A stretch of DNA of 64,000 nucleotides from Streptomyces rimosus. GTDB taxonomy: Bacteria; Actinomycetota; Actinomycetes; Streptomycetales; Streptomycetaceae. A program made the translations under genes and the position numbers. The notes beneath the pieces are model-generated. The model worked only from the letters and a program-made list of their open reading frames with translations, was not told where the DNA came from and searched no databases. Position 1 is the first letter of the stretch; each line of letters begins with the position of its first letter. Where the stretch lies: the NCBI RefSeq assembly GCF_008704655.1, contig NZ_CP023688.1, positions 496,001 through 560,000 on the forward strand, given 5' to 3'. Positions 51,622-59,997 of this stretch are shown in pieces.

Positions 51622-52026
51622 GGGGTCCTCACGGTGGCGATGGTGGCGAGCTGGTACGGCGCGGCCCGTACGGCCGACGGGAACGGAGCCTTCGAGGGAG
51701 CCGCACGTTCCGGGCGCGCCGTATTCCGGCCTCCGGCCGCGTCCCGTGGGGCGGATGACGCGGCCGGAGAGTTTGTGCGCGTGGGGTGCCCGGCACGGAC
51801 GGCTCCGGCCGCTCCCCACTTTTCCCGCCTTTCCCTGTGCGGCGACTCCCTTTTCAGCGACGACCGGACGTCCGCATGGGCGAACCTCTCCGGCCCGTCG
51901 GCGGAAAATGCGGTGTCACTCCATGGGTTCACCCATCGAAAGGCCCTCATTCCGGTTCGGCGACCGCAGCGTGTTGAACGTGTTGTGCGGCAATGGCCCA
52001 TCAACGCGCCTTCGCACGCGCGGCAT
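51622..52026. other. Intergenic region upstream of the IspH paralogue
   Basis: About 400 bp without a credible gene, between the ispH-like start and the stop of an HTH regulator. It should hold the ispH-like promoter. A small perfect inverted repeat ATGGGT-TC-ACCCAT lies at 51923-51936; its meaning is unknown. Confidence 0.5.
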
Positions 52027-53424
52027 TCACTCCGGATTACGTACGAACGCGTCCACCCGGCGCAACAGGGACCGGACCGGTTGGCGCGTGGCGTGCACCC
52101 GCAGTTCCCCGCGCAGACCGGCGAGAATGCGGTCGGCGCGGCCGGAGCGCAGATGCAGGTAGTCGTCGAGGAACCGGTGCCAGGTCGCACACGCCTCCTC
52201 CAGCCAGCCGTCGCCGAGGAGCAGCCGGGCGATCTCCGCGCGGGTGAGCGCGCAGGGGAGGTACGCGGTCGCCGAGCGTTGCTCCAGGGACGCGCGCAGG
52301 GCGGCGATCGCCGCCGTACGGTCCCCCAGGAGCGCCAGCGTCCGCCCCTTCCGGCAGGCGAGCGCGGCCCCGGAAGAACCGGGTACGCAGCGCCCTGACG
52401 TGGGCCGACCGGACATCTCGTACTGCAGCCGCGCCACTTCCGACAGCGATGCCAGCGCGCGGCGGCGGTCCCCGACGGCGGCCTGGGCGAGGGCGAGTTG
52501 GGCCAGCAGCGGCGCCCGCACGTCGGGGGGCGCGTCGGCCGTGGCGATGCCGAGGGCCGCCACGGCCAGGCGCAGGGCCGTACGGCGGTGGCCGAGGTCG
52601 AGGGCATGGCCGCTCATGCTCCGCAGCACGACGGCGTACGTCGTACGGTCACCGGCCTCGGCGGCCAGGAGGCGAGCGGCGCGGTGATAGTGCTGGGCCG
52701 CACCGTTGCGCACGTCGTCGACATACATGCCGGCGAGCACATGGACCAGCCGCGCCGCCTCGGCCAGCAGCGGGAGGTACGTGCTCTCGGGGCCTCCCGC
52801 GTGCAGCCGGGGCACGACATCGTCGTGGAGATAGGACACCAGGGCCGAACGGGCGTGGCGGCCGCCGAAGTCACCGGCCCGGCGGAAGAAATCCGTGGCG
52901 CTGCGCAGTCCCGCGGCGCCTCCCGGGCGGCCGATGTCTTTCCGCGGCAACGGCCGCTCCGGAACGGAGCTTTCGGCCCTCCTTCCCGGCCACACCGGCG
53001 CATCGATTTCCACGGCGTTGTAGACGGACTGCTGCACCAGACGCCGCCGCGCGGGGTCGGCGTCCATTCCGCACAGCATGGCCAGCAGCGGCACCGCGCG
53101 CCTTTCCCCGTCGGCGCCCTTCCGCACGTACGCGTCGAGGCTGCCGAGGACATCAGGGGCGGCGGATTTCCCCATGCCCAATGCCCCGAGGGGAACGGGG
53201 CGGCGGAGTTTGCGGGTGAACGCCTCGGCGATCAATTCCCTGGTACGCGGGCGGGGAACCGAACCGGCCAGCCAGTGCGCCACCGAGGTGCGGTCGTAGC
53301 GCAGCCGTATACCGTTCTCGGCACCGAGCGCGTTGACGTTCCTTGCCAGGGCTTCATAGGTCCAGCCGGCTGCCGAGAGCAGTGCCCGCAGGGCATCGTT
53401 GGCTGCGCGACGGTCGGCGGCCAT
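52027..53424 (-). CDS. HTH regulator with helical repeat C terminus
   Basis: A 465-residue protein from ATG 53424, with GGAGGAG immediately upstream. The N terminus (ALRALLSAAGWTYEALARNV, then YDRTSVAHWLAGSVPRPRTR) is an XRE-like HTH found in a Streptomyces family of developmental or metabolic regulators with TPR-like C-terminal halves. The rest (about 170-465) is Ala/Arg/Leu-rich helical repeats (DRRRALASLSEVARLQYE). Ligand and targets unknown. Confidence 0.72.
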   Translation of the reverse strand: MAADRRAANDALRALLSAAGWTYEALARNVNALGAENGIRLRYDRTSVAHWLAGSVPRPRTRELIAEAFTRKLRRPVPLGALGMGKSAAPDVLGSLDAYVRKGADGERRAVPLLAMLCGMDADPARRRLVQQSVYNAVEIDAPVWPGRRAESSVPERPLPRKDIGRPGGAAGLRSATDFFRRAGDFGGRHARSALVSYLHDDVVPRLHAGGPESTYLPLLAEAARLVHVLAGMYVDDVRNGAAQHYHRAARLLAAEAGDRTTYAVVLRSMSGHALDLGHRRTALRLAVAALGIATADAPPDVRAPLLAQLALAQAAVGDRRRALASLSEVARLQYEMSGRPTSGRCVPGSSGAALACRKGRTLALLGDRTAAIAALRASLEQRSATAYLPCALTRAEIARLLLGDGWLEEACATWHRFLDDYLHLRSGRADRILAGLRGELRVHATRQPVRSLLRRVDAFVRNPE

Positions 53425-53810
53425 CCCCCTCCTCCAACGCGTGGAACACACCAGGATTTCGCCGCGACCCGGGCAGCGTCACACCGCTGAACGCCCGTCG
53501 TCTTGGCAGGTGTCCCGCACCTCCGTGTCCGGCCGGGAGGGCTTCGAAAGCCGTCCCGCCGGTGCGTATGCACCGGTCAGCGGGGACTCGGCGGCGGCAC
53601 GCGTGGCATTCGTGCGACGCCTTCTGACCAGGCGGATGCAGGGAGCACTCTTCGTCTGGCGCGATGCCCACGCACGGTGAGCGATATCCCTACATTCGCT
53701 CTATCGGGCAATTACTAATATGAGATGAGACCACTGGGTTTCCCGCGTACGGAGAAGGCGCCCGCTCCGGGATTCCGCCCGTCGGGCGCCGTACCCCCGC
53801 GTCCGCCCCC
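53425..53810. other. Intergenic region upstream of the HTH regulator
   Basis: About 390 bp with no credible gene. Reading frames are Arg/Pro-rich shadows. A locally AT-rich stretch near 53700-53725 could mark a promoter, but no consensus element can be assigned. Confidence 0.5.
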
Positions 53811-54587
53811 TCAGAAGATACGGGGCTGGCCGGACGACGCGCTCAGGCCGCCGTCGACCGGGATGTGCACGCCGTTGACGAACCGGGCGTCGTCGCTCGC
53901 CAGGAACGCGATGACATCGGCGACCTCCTCGGGCTCGGCGGGGCGCCGCATCGGGATGCGCTGCCGGAACGCGGCCACCAGGGACTCGTCGGCGAGCAGG
54001 GGCCCGGCCATCTCCGTGACGGTGATGCTCGGGTGTACGGCGTTGACCCGTATGCCCTCGGCCCCGTGGTCGAGCGCCATGGCGTTGGTGAGGTTGACCA
54101 CCGCGCCCTTCGCCGCGTTGTAGGCGGCCAGGCCCCAGTCCCCGCCGAGGCCGGAGACCGAGCCGACGTTGACGATGCTGCCGCCGACGGCACGCAGATG
54201 CGGTACGGCGGCCCTGGACAGGTAGAAGGTGCCGTCCACGTCGACGCTCATGATCTGGCGCCAACTGGCCGTGTCGGTGTGCTCGACGGTGCCGCCGGTG
54301 GCGACCGCCGCGTTGTTGACCAGCACGTCCAGCCGGCCGTGGTCGCCGGTCACCGCTTCGACGAGGGCGGTGACCGCCGCCTCGTCGGAGATGTCCGCCA
54401 CGTGGGCGACGACGGTCGAACCGTCGGGCGCCCCGGCGACCGTCCGGCGCAGCTTCTCCTCCGTACGCCCGACCGCGACGACGGTGGCGCCCTCACGTGC
54501 GAAACGGTGCGCCGTGGCGGCACCGATCCCGGACCCGGCGCCGGTGACGATCACGACCTTGCCGGCGAAGCGGCCCTCGCTGCTCAT
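53811..54587 (-). CDS. Short-chain dehydrogenase/reductase
   Basis: A 258-residue classical SDR. Seen: cofactor motif TGAGSGIG near residues 14-21, NNAA (NAG-like), VNVGSVSGLGG with the catalytic Ser, and YNAAKGAVV with Tyr-x3-Lys. ATG 54587 follows GAGGGG and gives the family N terminus. Substrate unknown; possibly a 3-ketoacyl or sugar/steroid-type reductase. Confidence 0.88.
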   Translation of the reverse strand: MSSEGRFAGKVVIVTGAGSGIGAATAHRFAREGATVVAVGRTEEKLRRTVAGAPDGSTVVAHVADISDEAAVTALVEAVTGDHGRLDVLVNNAAVATGGTVEHTDTASWRQIMSVDVDGTFYLSRAAVPHLRAVGGSIVNVGSVSGLGGDWGLAAYNAAKGAVVNLTNAMALDHGAEGIRVNAVHPSITVTEMAGPLLADESLVAAFRQRIPMRRPAEPEEVADVIAFLASDDARFVNGVHIPVDGGLSASSGQPRIF

Positions 54588-54770
54588 GATCAGTGTCCCC
54601 TCAAGTGGTGCAGACCTGAAAGCTGTTGCCCAGGGAACTGACGGGCCCGACTTTCTGTTCCCGTCCGCACCGAGCACTGCGGTCCACACCGAGCACTGCG
54701 GTCCGCACCGCACACCGCAGGACGCCGGCGCCAAGGGCTGACGCCGGCGTCCCGGAACCGGGAAACCCTC

Positions 54771-55079
54771 TCAGCCGAGGCCGGTCATGATGCGCCCGAC
54801 GAGCTCCCGGTTGCCCGCGGGAATCGCGGCCATGCCCAGGTCGGGAGTGTTGGTGTTCGTATCGGCGGCCGCCGTGTCCTTCTTGGTACCGGTGGCTTCC
54901 GGGTCTTTCTTGGTACCGGCCTGGCCGTTTGTCTTACCGGCCTGGCCGTTCGTCTTGCCGGCCTGGCCGTTCGTCTTCGGCGGTACCCCGGGGTCGTCGG
55001 TCGCTCCCGCGACGGGGGCTCCGGCGACGACGGTGACCGCGGCCAGCGCCGCGCCGGCCAGGGTGAGACGTATACGCAT
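54771..55079 (-). CDS. Small secreted low-complexity protein with KTNGQAG repeats
   Basis: A 102-residue exported protein. The signal peptide MRIRLTLAGAALAAVTVVAG ends near AGA-TDD. The mature part has three tandem KTNGQAG repeats (21-bp DNA units near 54925-54985), then Lys/Asp/Thr-rich TKKD segments and a conserved-looking C terminus (MAAIPAGNRELVGRIMTGLG). ATG 55079. No family recognised; a small surface or wall-associated protein is likely. Confidence 0.65.
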   Translation of the reverse strand: MRIRLTLAGAALAAVTVVAGAPVAGATDDPGVPPKTNGQAGKTNGQAGKTNGQAGTKKDPEATGTKKDTAAADTNTNTPDLGMAAIPAGNRELVGRIMTGLG

Positions 55080-55367
55080 GCAGATCGCTCCTAAGTCGTG
55101 AACCAGCTACGTACGTCTTCAGCACACCCGCTCCCGCCGGCCGCCGCATGCCGGCGGAGGCAGCTGGGTGCCCCGGGGGTGTTCCGCCGTATGGCGGTGT
55201 CCGAGGACGGCCGGACGGTGCTCAGCCGCAGGTCAGCGACCCAATCGCGCCACCAGCCGCCCCTTTGCGGGCCCTCAAGTAAGGTAACCCTTCCCAACCG
55301 ACTCCTGCCGCCCCTGCCACCCCTGCTGTCCTGCCGCCCCTGCCGCCCCTGCCGCCCCGGAGAGACC

Positions 55368-55952
55368 TTGCCGACCACCGCCCCCTCCCCCGCCACCCCC
55401 GCCGGCGACATACTGTCCCGCGGCCCCGCCGACCGCGCCGGACACGTCGAACTGCGCTCCGCCGAGGAACTGCGCGAGCTGCTCGGCCCGCCGCATCAGC
55501 TGGTCATCGACAAGGTCCGGCAGCGCCTGACGCCGGACGACCTCGACCTGCTCGGCCGGTCGCCGTTCTGCCTGGTCTCCACGTCCGACGCGCAGGGCAA
55601 CTGCGATGTCTCCCCGCGCGGCGACCTGCCCGGTTTCACCCACGTCCTGGACGCCACCACGCTGGCCCTGCCGGACCGGCCGGGAAAGCGGCGGGCCGAC
55701 ACCTTCCACAACGTCTTGGAGAACCCGCACGCCGGGTTGCTCTATCTGATACCGGGCAGCAAGGACGTGCTCCGTATCAACGGCAGGGCGCGCGTCCTCA
55801 CCGACGCGCCGTTCTTCGACGCCATGACGGTCCGGGGACAGCGGCCGACGCTCGCCCTGCTCCTCGACATCGACGAGATCTACCTGCACTGCCCCGCGTC
55901 GCTGCGGCGCTCCGGCGTGTGGGAGCCGCAGACCTGGAGCGCCTCCGGCTGA
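55368..55952 (+). CDS. Pyridoxamine 5'-phosphate oxidase-like flavoprotein
   Basis: A 194-residue protein of the MSMEG_1061-like FMN-dependent PPOX group. Seen: LLGRSPFCLVSTSDAQGNCD, DVSPRGDLPGF, LPDRPGKRRADTFHNVLENP, GLLYLIPGSKDVLRINGRAR and DIDEIYLHCP. TTG 55368 with GGAGAG upstream is chosen. An in-frame extension upstream to 55098 reads through Cys/Pro-rich repeats of CTGCCGCCC (55304-55357) and is probably not coding. A flavin or deazaflavin oxidoreductase role is expected; substrate unknown. Confidence 0.82.
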   Translation: MPTTAPSPATPAGDILSRGPADRAGHVELRSAEELRELLGPPHQLVIDKVRQRLTPDDLDLLGRSPFCLVSTSDAQGNCDVSPRGDLPGFTHVLDATTLALPDRPGKRRADTFHNVLENPHAGLLYLIPGSKDVLRINGRARVLTDAPFFDAMTVRGQRPTLALLLDIDEIYLHCPASLRRSGVWEPQTWSASG

Positions 55953-56034
55953 CCGGCGCGAGGGCCGGTGCGGGGCCGGAGGCGCGGACGCCCCGAGGGG
56001 GCCTACGAGCCGTACGGGCTACGGAACATACGCG

Positions 56035-56847
56035 TCAGGCGGTCTTGCGGGCGACCGCCCCGTACATGGCGATGTCCCGGTCGTCGACCTCCTCCTGGTC
56101 GGCGTCCGGTCGCCAGTGATGCACCTGCGTCAGCCCGGGAGCGACCAGGTCCATTCCCGCGAAGAACGCTTCGGCCTCGGCCCGCGTCCGCAGCTTCATC
56201 GGCATGCCCCGGCTCGCGTACTCGTCGGCGACCCGGTTGACCTCACGCGGCGCGAAGTCGGCGGTCCCGATCGTCATGGCCACGAAACTGCCCGCGGGCA
56301 GCGGCTCCAGAAGGCGCCGCACCAGGCTGTGGTCCTCGGGCGGAAGCATGAAGTGCAGAATGCCGATGATCATCAGGCCGACCGGCTTCCGCAGGTCCAG
56401 CAGCTCCTGGAACTCCGCGGAGCCGATGATGGCCTCGGGGTCGCGCATGTCCGCGTCGACGTACGCGGTCCGGCCCTCTGCGGAGCCGGTCAGCAGCGTC
56501 CGTGCGTGGGTCAGCACGATCGGGTCGTTGTCGACGTACACCGCCCGCGCGTCGGGCCGTATCCCCTGCACCACCTCGTGCAGGTTGGGCGAGGTGGGCA
56601 GCCCGGTGCCGATGTCCAGGAACTGCCCGATGCCCTCCTCCTGGGCGAGGTAACGGGCCGCACGGTGCATGAACTTGCGGTTGGCCCGCATGTGTACGGG
56701 CAGCGCGGGCCACTCCCGGCACATCGCGTCACCGGCCTCGCGGTCCACGGCGTAATGGTCCTTGCCGCCGAGGATGTAGTCGTACACACGCGCCGAGTGC
56801 GCCGTACCGGTGTCGATACGGTCCGCCGGGTATCCCTGGTCCAACAC
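56035..56847 (-). CDS. DUF574-type SAM-dependent methyltransferase
   Basis: A 270-residue protein of the actinobacterial DUF574/Methyltransf_19 family. Seen: the N-terminal signature DTGTAHSARVYDYILGGKDH (residues 11-30), ANRKFMHRAARYLAQEEGI, motif I FLDIGTGLPTSPNLHE and VYVDNDPIVLTHARTLL. This large Streptomyces family has no known substrate in most cases. It has no evident operon partner; the two small hypothetical genes lie 105 bp upstream in the same direction. Confidence 0.88.
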   Translation of the reverse strand: MLDQGYPADRIDTGTAHSARVYDYILGGKDHYAVDREAGDAMCREWPALPVHMRANRKFMHRAARYLAQEEGIGQFLDIGTGLPTSPNLHEVVQGIRPDARAVYVDNDPIVLTHARTLLTGSAEGRTAYVDADMRDPEAIIGSAEFQELLDLRKPVGLMIIGILHFMLPPEDHSLVRRLLEPLPAGSFVAMTIGTADFAPREVNRVADEYASRGMPMKLRTRAEAEAFFAGMDLVAPGLTQVHHWRPDADQEEVDDRDIAMYGAVARKTA

Positions 56848-56952
56848 CCTTGCTCCTTACGGTCATACGGCACCACGACGGTCCGGTGCCAGGGGGAGTC
56901 TAGGCTGCGGCCGATCAGTGCCCCTCCAGTGGCCTGCTGTTTTACCGGCTGC

Positions 56953-57360
56953 CTACCAGTCGGTGAGGTCGACCACACGCGCACAGTGCGGATCGTCGGC
57001 GTCGGTCGTCGTGAGCCGCTGTTCGTCGAGCAGCGACGGCAGGGCCGCCAGCAGGGCCGTCGGAGCGCCGCCGGGACGTACGTCGGCGGCCGTCATTCCG
57101 GAGGGGGCCTCCTCGGTGTCGAGGTAGAGACGGAGCCGGTCCGGGGCCAGGAACAGGAAGCCGCACAGACGCGCCTCCGGGAGCTTGTCGCGGGGGTAGA
57201 TGTGGGTGCCCGTGTGGACGGTGCGCAGGATGGCGGCGATGTCGTGCGGTGTGCGCAGTGCGTCGCCTGTACGCAGGGGAATCTCATATGCGGTGAGCCG
57301 GTCCGGGGCGTACTCCGGGTCCGGTCGCCGGGCCATATCGCCAGGTCCGCTGCCCGTCAC
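56953..57360 (-). CDS. Hypothetical protein
   Basis: A 135-residue soluble protein with no signal or membrane segment. Recognisable only as coding by codon use and a globular-looking sequence (LCGFLFLAPDRLRLYLDTEE, ALLAALPSLLDEQRL). It starts 15 bp after the stop of the upstream small gene and is probably co-transcribed with it. No function assigned. Confidence 0.55.
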   Translation of the reverse strand: MTGSGPGDMARRPDPEYAPDRLTAYEIPLRTGDALRTPHDIAAILRTVHTGTHIYPRDKLPEARLCGFLFLAPDRLRLYLDTEEAPSGMTAADVRPGGAPTALLAALPSLLDEQRLTTTDADDPHCARVVDLTDW

Positions 57361-57375
57361 GCCTGGGGGGCGGTG

Positions 57376-57597
57376 TCAGTGCTGCCCTGCATCCCACCCG
57401 CGGTCGCCGGACCAGTCCACCCACGTCGGGTCATCGAGCAGCGACACCCCTTCCGGCAGCCCGGCCCGCCGCAGGAACTCCTCCACATCGGCGTCCGAGT
57501 ACGCCACGCCCAGGTCGGTGTCGAGCCCGGCCGTACGCACGGAAACACGCCGGCCGCCGCTCGCGGACGGCCGGTGCACGGTGATCGGCGCAGTCAT
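57376..57597 (-). CDS. Small hypothetical protein
   Basis: A 73-residue acidic protein from ATG 57597 (MTAPITVHRPSASGGRRVSV). It contains DLGVAYSDADVEEFLRRAGL and WVDWSG, a pattern I recall from small Streptomyces hypotheticals paired with a larger partner. GGTGGGGG precedes the start. First gene of a two-gene unit with 56953-57360. Confidence 0.6.
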   Translation of the reverse strand: MTAPITVHRPSASGGRRVSVRTAGLDTDLGVAYSDADVEEFLRRAGLPEGVSLLDDPTWVDWSGDRGWDAGQH

Positions 57598-57712
57598 ACC
57601 CCCACCCTGGTCCCGCTCCCCGGCTACCGCGACCCGGCATCGTCCCGGATTCGGCCAACCGGCGGCCGCCGCCGCGGAATGGGGACGGGTGGGCGTGCGG
57701 GAAACTATCACC

Positions 57713-58351
57713 ATGATCGAGCGCGAATTCGCCATGCGCACGGTCCAGGAAATCCTGGACCACGAAAACCCGGGCCGGCTGCTGGTGACCGGCGCCGAGG
57801 AACACGAACTGGTGTGGATCGTCAGCTTCCAGTCCGCGGAATTCGTCCGCTCCGGCGACTACCGGGACTTCTTCGTGGGCCACGGCCCCTATGTGGTCGA
57901 CCGCGTCGACGGCAGCGTGCATGCCGTCGGATCGGCAGCCGCGTTGAACAGGGAATGGGAGCATGACTACCGCACCCGCATCCGCAGGCTGCCGGTGCGA
58001 ACAGCGGTCGACGCATTGCACGAGGAACTGTGCGCAACCCTGGCGGTACACGGCCGCATCCCCGCCATACGCCTGCTACGCACCCGAGTCCCCGCCCTCA
58101 GCCCCACCCAAGCGGCCACCTACACAACCGCCCTCCATTCCGGCCCTCCCCCCGCCCCTCTCGCAGCCATCGCCACCAAAGCACTCGTCCCGGAACCGAA
58201 TCCCGTCCATCGCGTACGGACAGTCCGCGCGGCGCGCCCGGAGGCCGGGGCGACACAGCCCACCCACCACTCTCCTCAGCCCGGGCAGCTCCGATCCGTC
58301 GCGGTTCACCTGCCCTGGAGGCCGCCCACCGCCGGGCCCGCCACTCCATAA
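57713..58351 (+). CDS. YrhB/Imm35-like protein
   Basis: A 212-residue protein. The first ~90 residues (LVWIVSFQSAEFVRSGDYRD, FFVGHGPYVVDRVDGSVHAV) resemble the YrhB/Imm35-type domain, which includes immunity proteins and peptidoglycan- or toxin-associated partners. The rest is helical (TAVDALHEELCATLAVHGRI) and ends in a Pro-rich tail. ATG 57713. No toxin gene is seen beside it, so the immunity role is only a family possibility. Confidence 0.6.
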   Translation: MIEREFAMRTVQEILDHENPGRLLVTGAEEHELVWIVSFQSAEFVRSGDYRDFFVGHGPYVVDRVDGSVHAVGSAAALNREWEHDYRTRIRRLPVRTAVDALHEELCATLAVHGRIPAIRLLRTRVPALSPTQAATYTTALHSGPPPAPLAAIATKALVPEPNPVHRVRTVRAARPEAGATQPTHHSPQPGQLRSVAVHLPWRPPTAGPATP

Positions 58352-58391
58352 CCGATTGCCGCACGCGCACCCCTGGTGGTCTCATTCGCGC

Positions 58392-59180
58392 ATGGATCAC
58401 GACACGATGCTTGCGGTGTTCGACGACCGGATGAGGAAGAACGCACCGCCGGACGCCCCCGGCGCGTACGTCGAACGGGTAGGGGACGTGGTGCGCCAGA
58501 CGGGCCCGGACGCCGCCTGGAACGGAGTGTTGTGGTCCGCGCTGGACCGGTCCCGCGTGGACGAGGCCATCGCGGAGCAGGTGGACCACTACACGGCGCT
58601 CGGGCGGGAATTCGAGTGGAAGCTGTACGGTCACGACCAGCCGGACGACCTCGCCGATCGGCTGGAGGCCGCCGGGTTCGTCCCCGAGGAGCCGGAAACG
58701 CTCATGGTCGCGCGGATCGCCGACCTCCCCACCAGCAGCGCGCCCCCCACTGGCATCGAACTGCGCCCGGTGACGGACGCCGCCGGGGTGGAGCTGATGG
58801 CGCAGGCCCAGGAGGAGGCATTCGGCAGGGACGGCACCCGGCACCGGCAGCAACTCCTGGCTCAGCTCACCGAGCGGCCGGACACGGTCGTCGCCGTTGT
58901 CGCCATGGCCGGTGACGTGCCGGTGAGCGCGGCCCGGATGGAACTGGTGCCGGGCACCGGCTTCGCCGGGCTCTGGGGCGGCGGAACGGTGCCCGCCTGG
59001 CGCGGCCGCGGCATCTACCGCGCACTGATCGACTTCCGCGCCCACATCGCCGCCGAGCGCGGCTACCAGTACCTCCAGGTCGACGCGTCCGACCAGAGCC
59101 GCCCCATCCTGGAACGATTGGGCTTCACCGCCCTGACCACCACGACTCCGTACGTGTACCGCCCCCGCCTCGCGGCGTAA
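58392..59180 (+). CDS. GNAT-family N-acetyltransferase
   Basis: A 262-residue protein. The C-terminal half is a GNAT domain (GIELRPVTDAAGVELMAQAQ, GGGTVPAWRGRGIYRALIDF, ILERLGFTALTTTTPYVY); the acetyl-CoA loop is PAWRGRGIY. The N-terminal ~110 residues are a divergent second domain (VDHYTALGREFEWKLYGHDQ). ATG 58392. Substrate unknown. Confidence 0.83.
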   Translation: MDHDTMLAVFDDRMRKNAPPDAPGAYVERVGDVVRQTGPDAAWNGVLWSALDRSRVDEAIAEQVDHYTALGREFEWKLYGHDQPDDLADRLEAAGFVPEEPETLMVARIADLPTSSAPPTGIELRPVTDAAGVELMAQAQEEAFGRDGTRHRQQLLAQLTERPDTVVAVVAMAGDVPVSAARMELVPGTGFAGLWGGGTVPAWRGRGIYRALIDFRAHIAAERGYQYLQVDASDQSRPILERLGFTALTTTTPYVYRPRLAA

Positions 59181-59247
59181 TCCTGACGCAGTCCCCGTTC
59201 CGTCCCGGCCGGGGCGGTTCGAGTCCGCGACGCCTGAAGCCGCGCCA

Positions 59248-59790
59248 TCAGAGAGGCGCGAGGATCATGAGGATCTCGTCGCGGTCGTCCCCGGGAGCCA
59301 GACGCAGGGCGTCGGGCCAGCGGCCTATTTCCTTCCAGCCGAGCCGTCCGTAGAAGCGTTCCAGCCCCACTCCGCCGCGTGCGGCGAGGTGCAGGTGTTC
59401 CAAGCCCATCTCGTCCCGGGCGACCTGCTGGGCCAGTTCCATCAGCGCGACACCGATGCCGCGGCCGCGGAGGCGGGGGTGGGTCTGGACGTGGTGCAGG
59501 GTTCCCCAGTGTGCGATGAGGGCGAAGGGGTCGCGGCGTAGGTTCAGCCAGCCCGCCACCTCCCCCTCGGTCAGGGCCACGAGCAGGCGGCAGGTGTCCG
59601 GGGCGAGGCTGCTGAGAATGGCGTCGAGGGCGGGTGCCGCCTGCCAGTCGTCGATGGGCGGGAGCGGAAAGCCGGCCGCCCCGCCGGCGTTGGTGACATC
59701 GACCCAGCAGTCGATCAGGGCCTGACGGAGCCGGTCGTCGACCGTATGGGACGACACGAACTGGCGCAGCTCAAGAGAGTCGTTGTGCAT
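59248..59790 (-). CDS. GNAT-family N-acetyltransferase
   Basis: A 180-residue acetyltransferase. Acetyl-CoA motif VQTHPRLRGRGIGVALMELA near residues 101-120, then GLERFYGRLGWKEIGRWPDA. Starts at ATG 59790. Convergent with the preceding acetyltransferase gene but not closely similar to it. Substrate unknown. Confidence 0.83.
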   Translation of the reverse strand: MHNDSLELRQFVSSHTVDDRLRQALIDCWVDVTNAGGAAGFPLPPIDDWQAAPALDAILSSLAPDTCRLLVALTEGEVAGWLNLRRDPFALIAHWGTLHHVQTHPRLRGRGIGVALMELAQQVARDEMGLEHLHLAARGGVGLERFYGRLGWKEIGRWPDALRLAPGDDRDEILMILAPL

Positions 59791-59997
59791 CCCGGGAGTG
59801 TGGCACCAGCCACTGACAACAGCGGTGGCCGATCAGCGTATGCACCACGCGGTCGGGCGGCTGATCGGCAAAGTGGACGCCAAAGCCGAGGACTTCGTCC
59901 CTCATGAGGTGAGCAACAAAGCAGCGGCGTGAGCGTTCGGCTTCCTGCGGGTCGTGATCGAGGAGGCGCGGTACCCCCACGGTCCCCGCCCGCCCCC

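Noticed and set aside
55277..55295. Possible iron box before the PPOX-like gene
   Set aside because: Only about 11 of 19 positions agree with the DmdR/IdeR palindrome and symmetry is poor.
55098..55367. N-terminal extension of the PPOX-like gene
   Set aside because: It passes through CTGCCGCCC repeats and gives Cys/Pro-rich sequence outside the family; TTG 55368 has a ribosome site and the right length.
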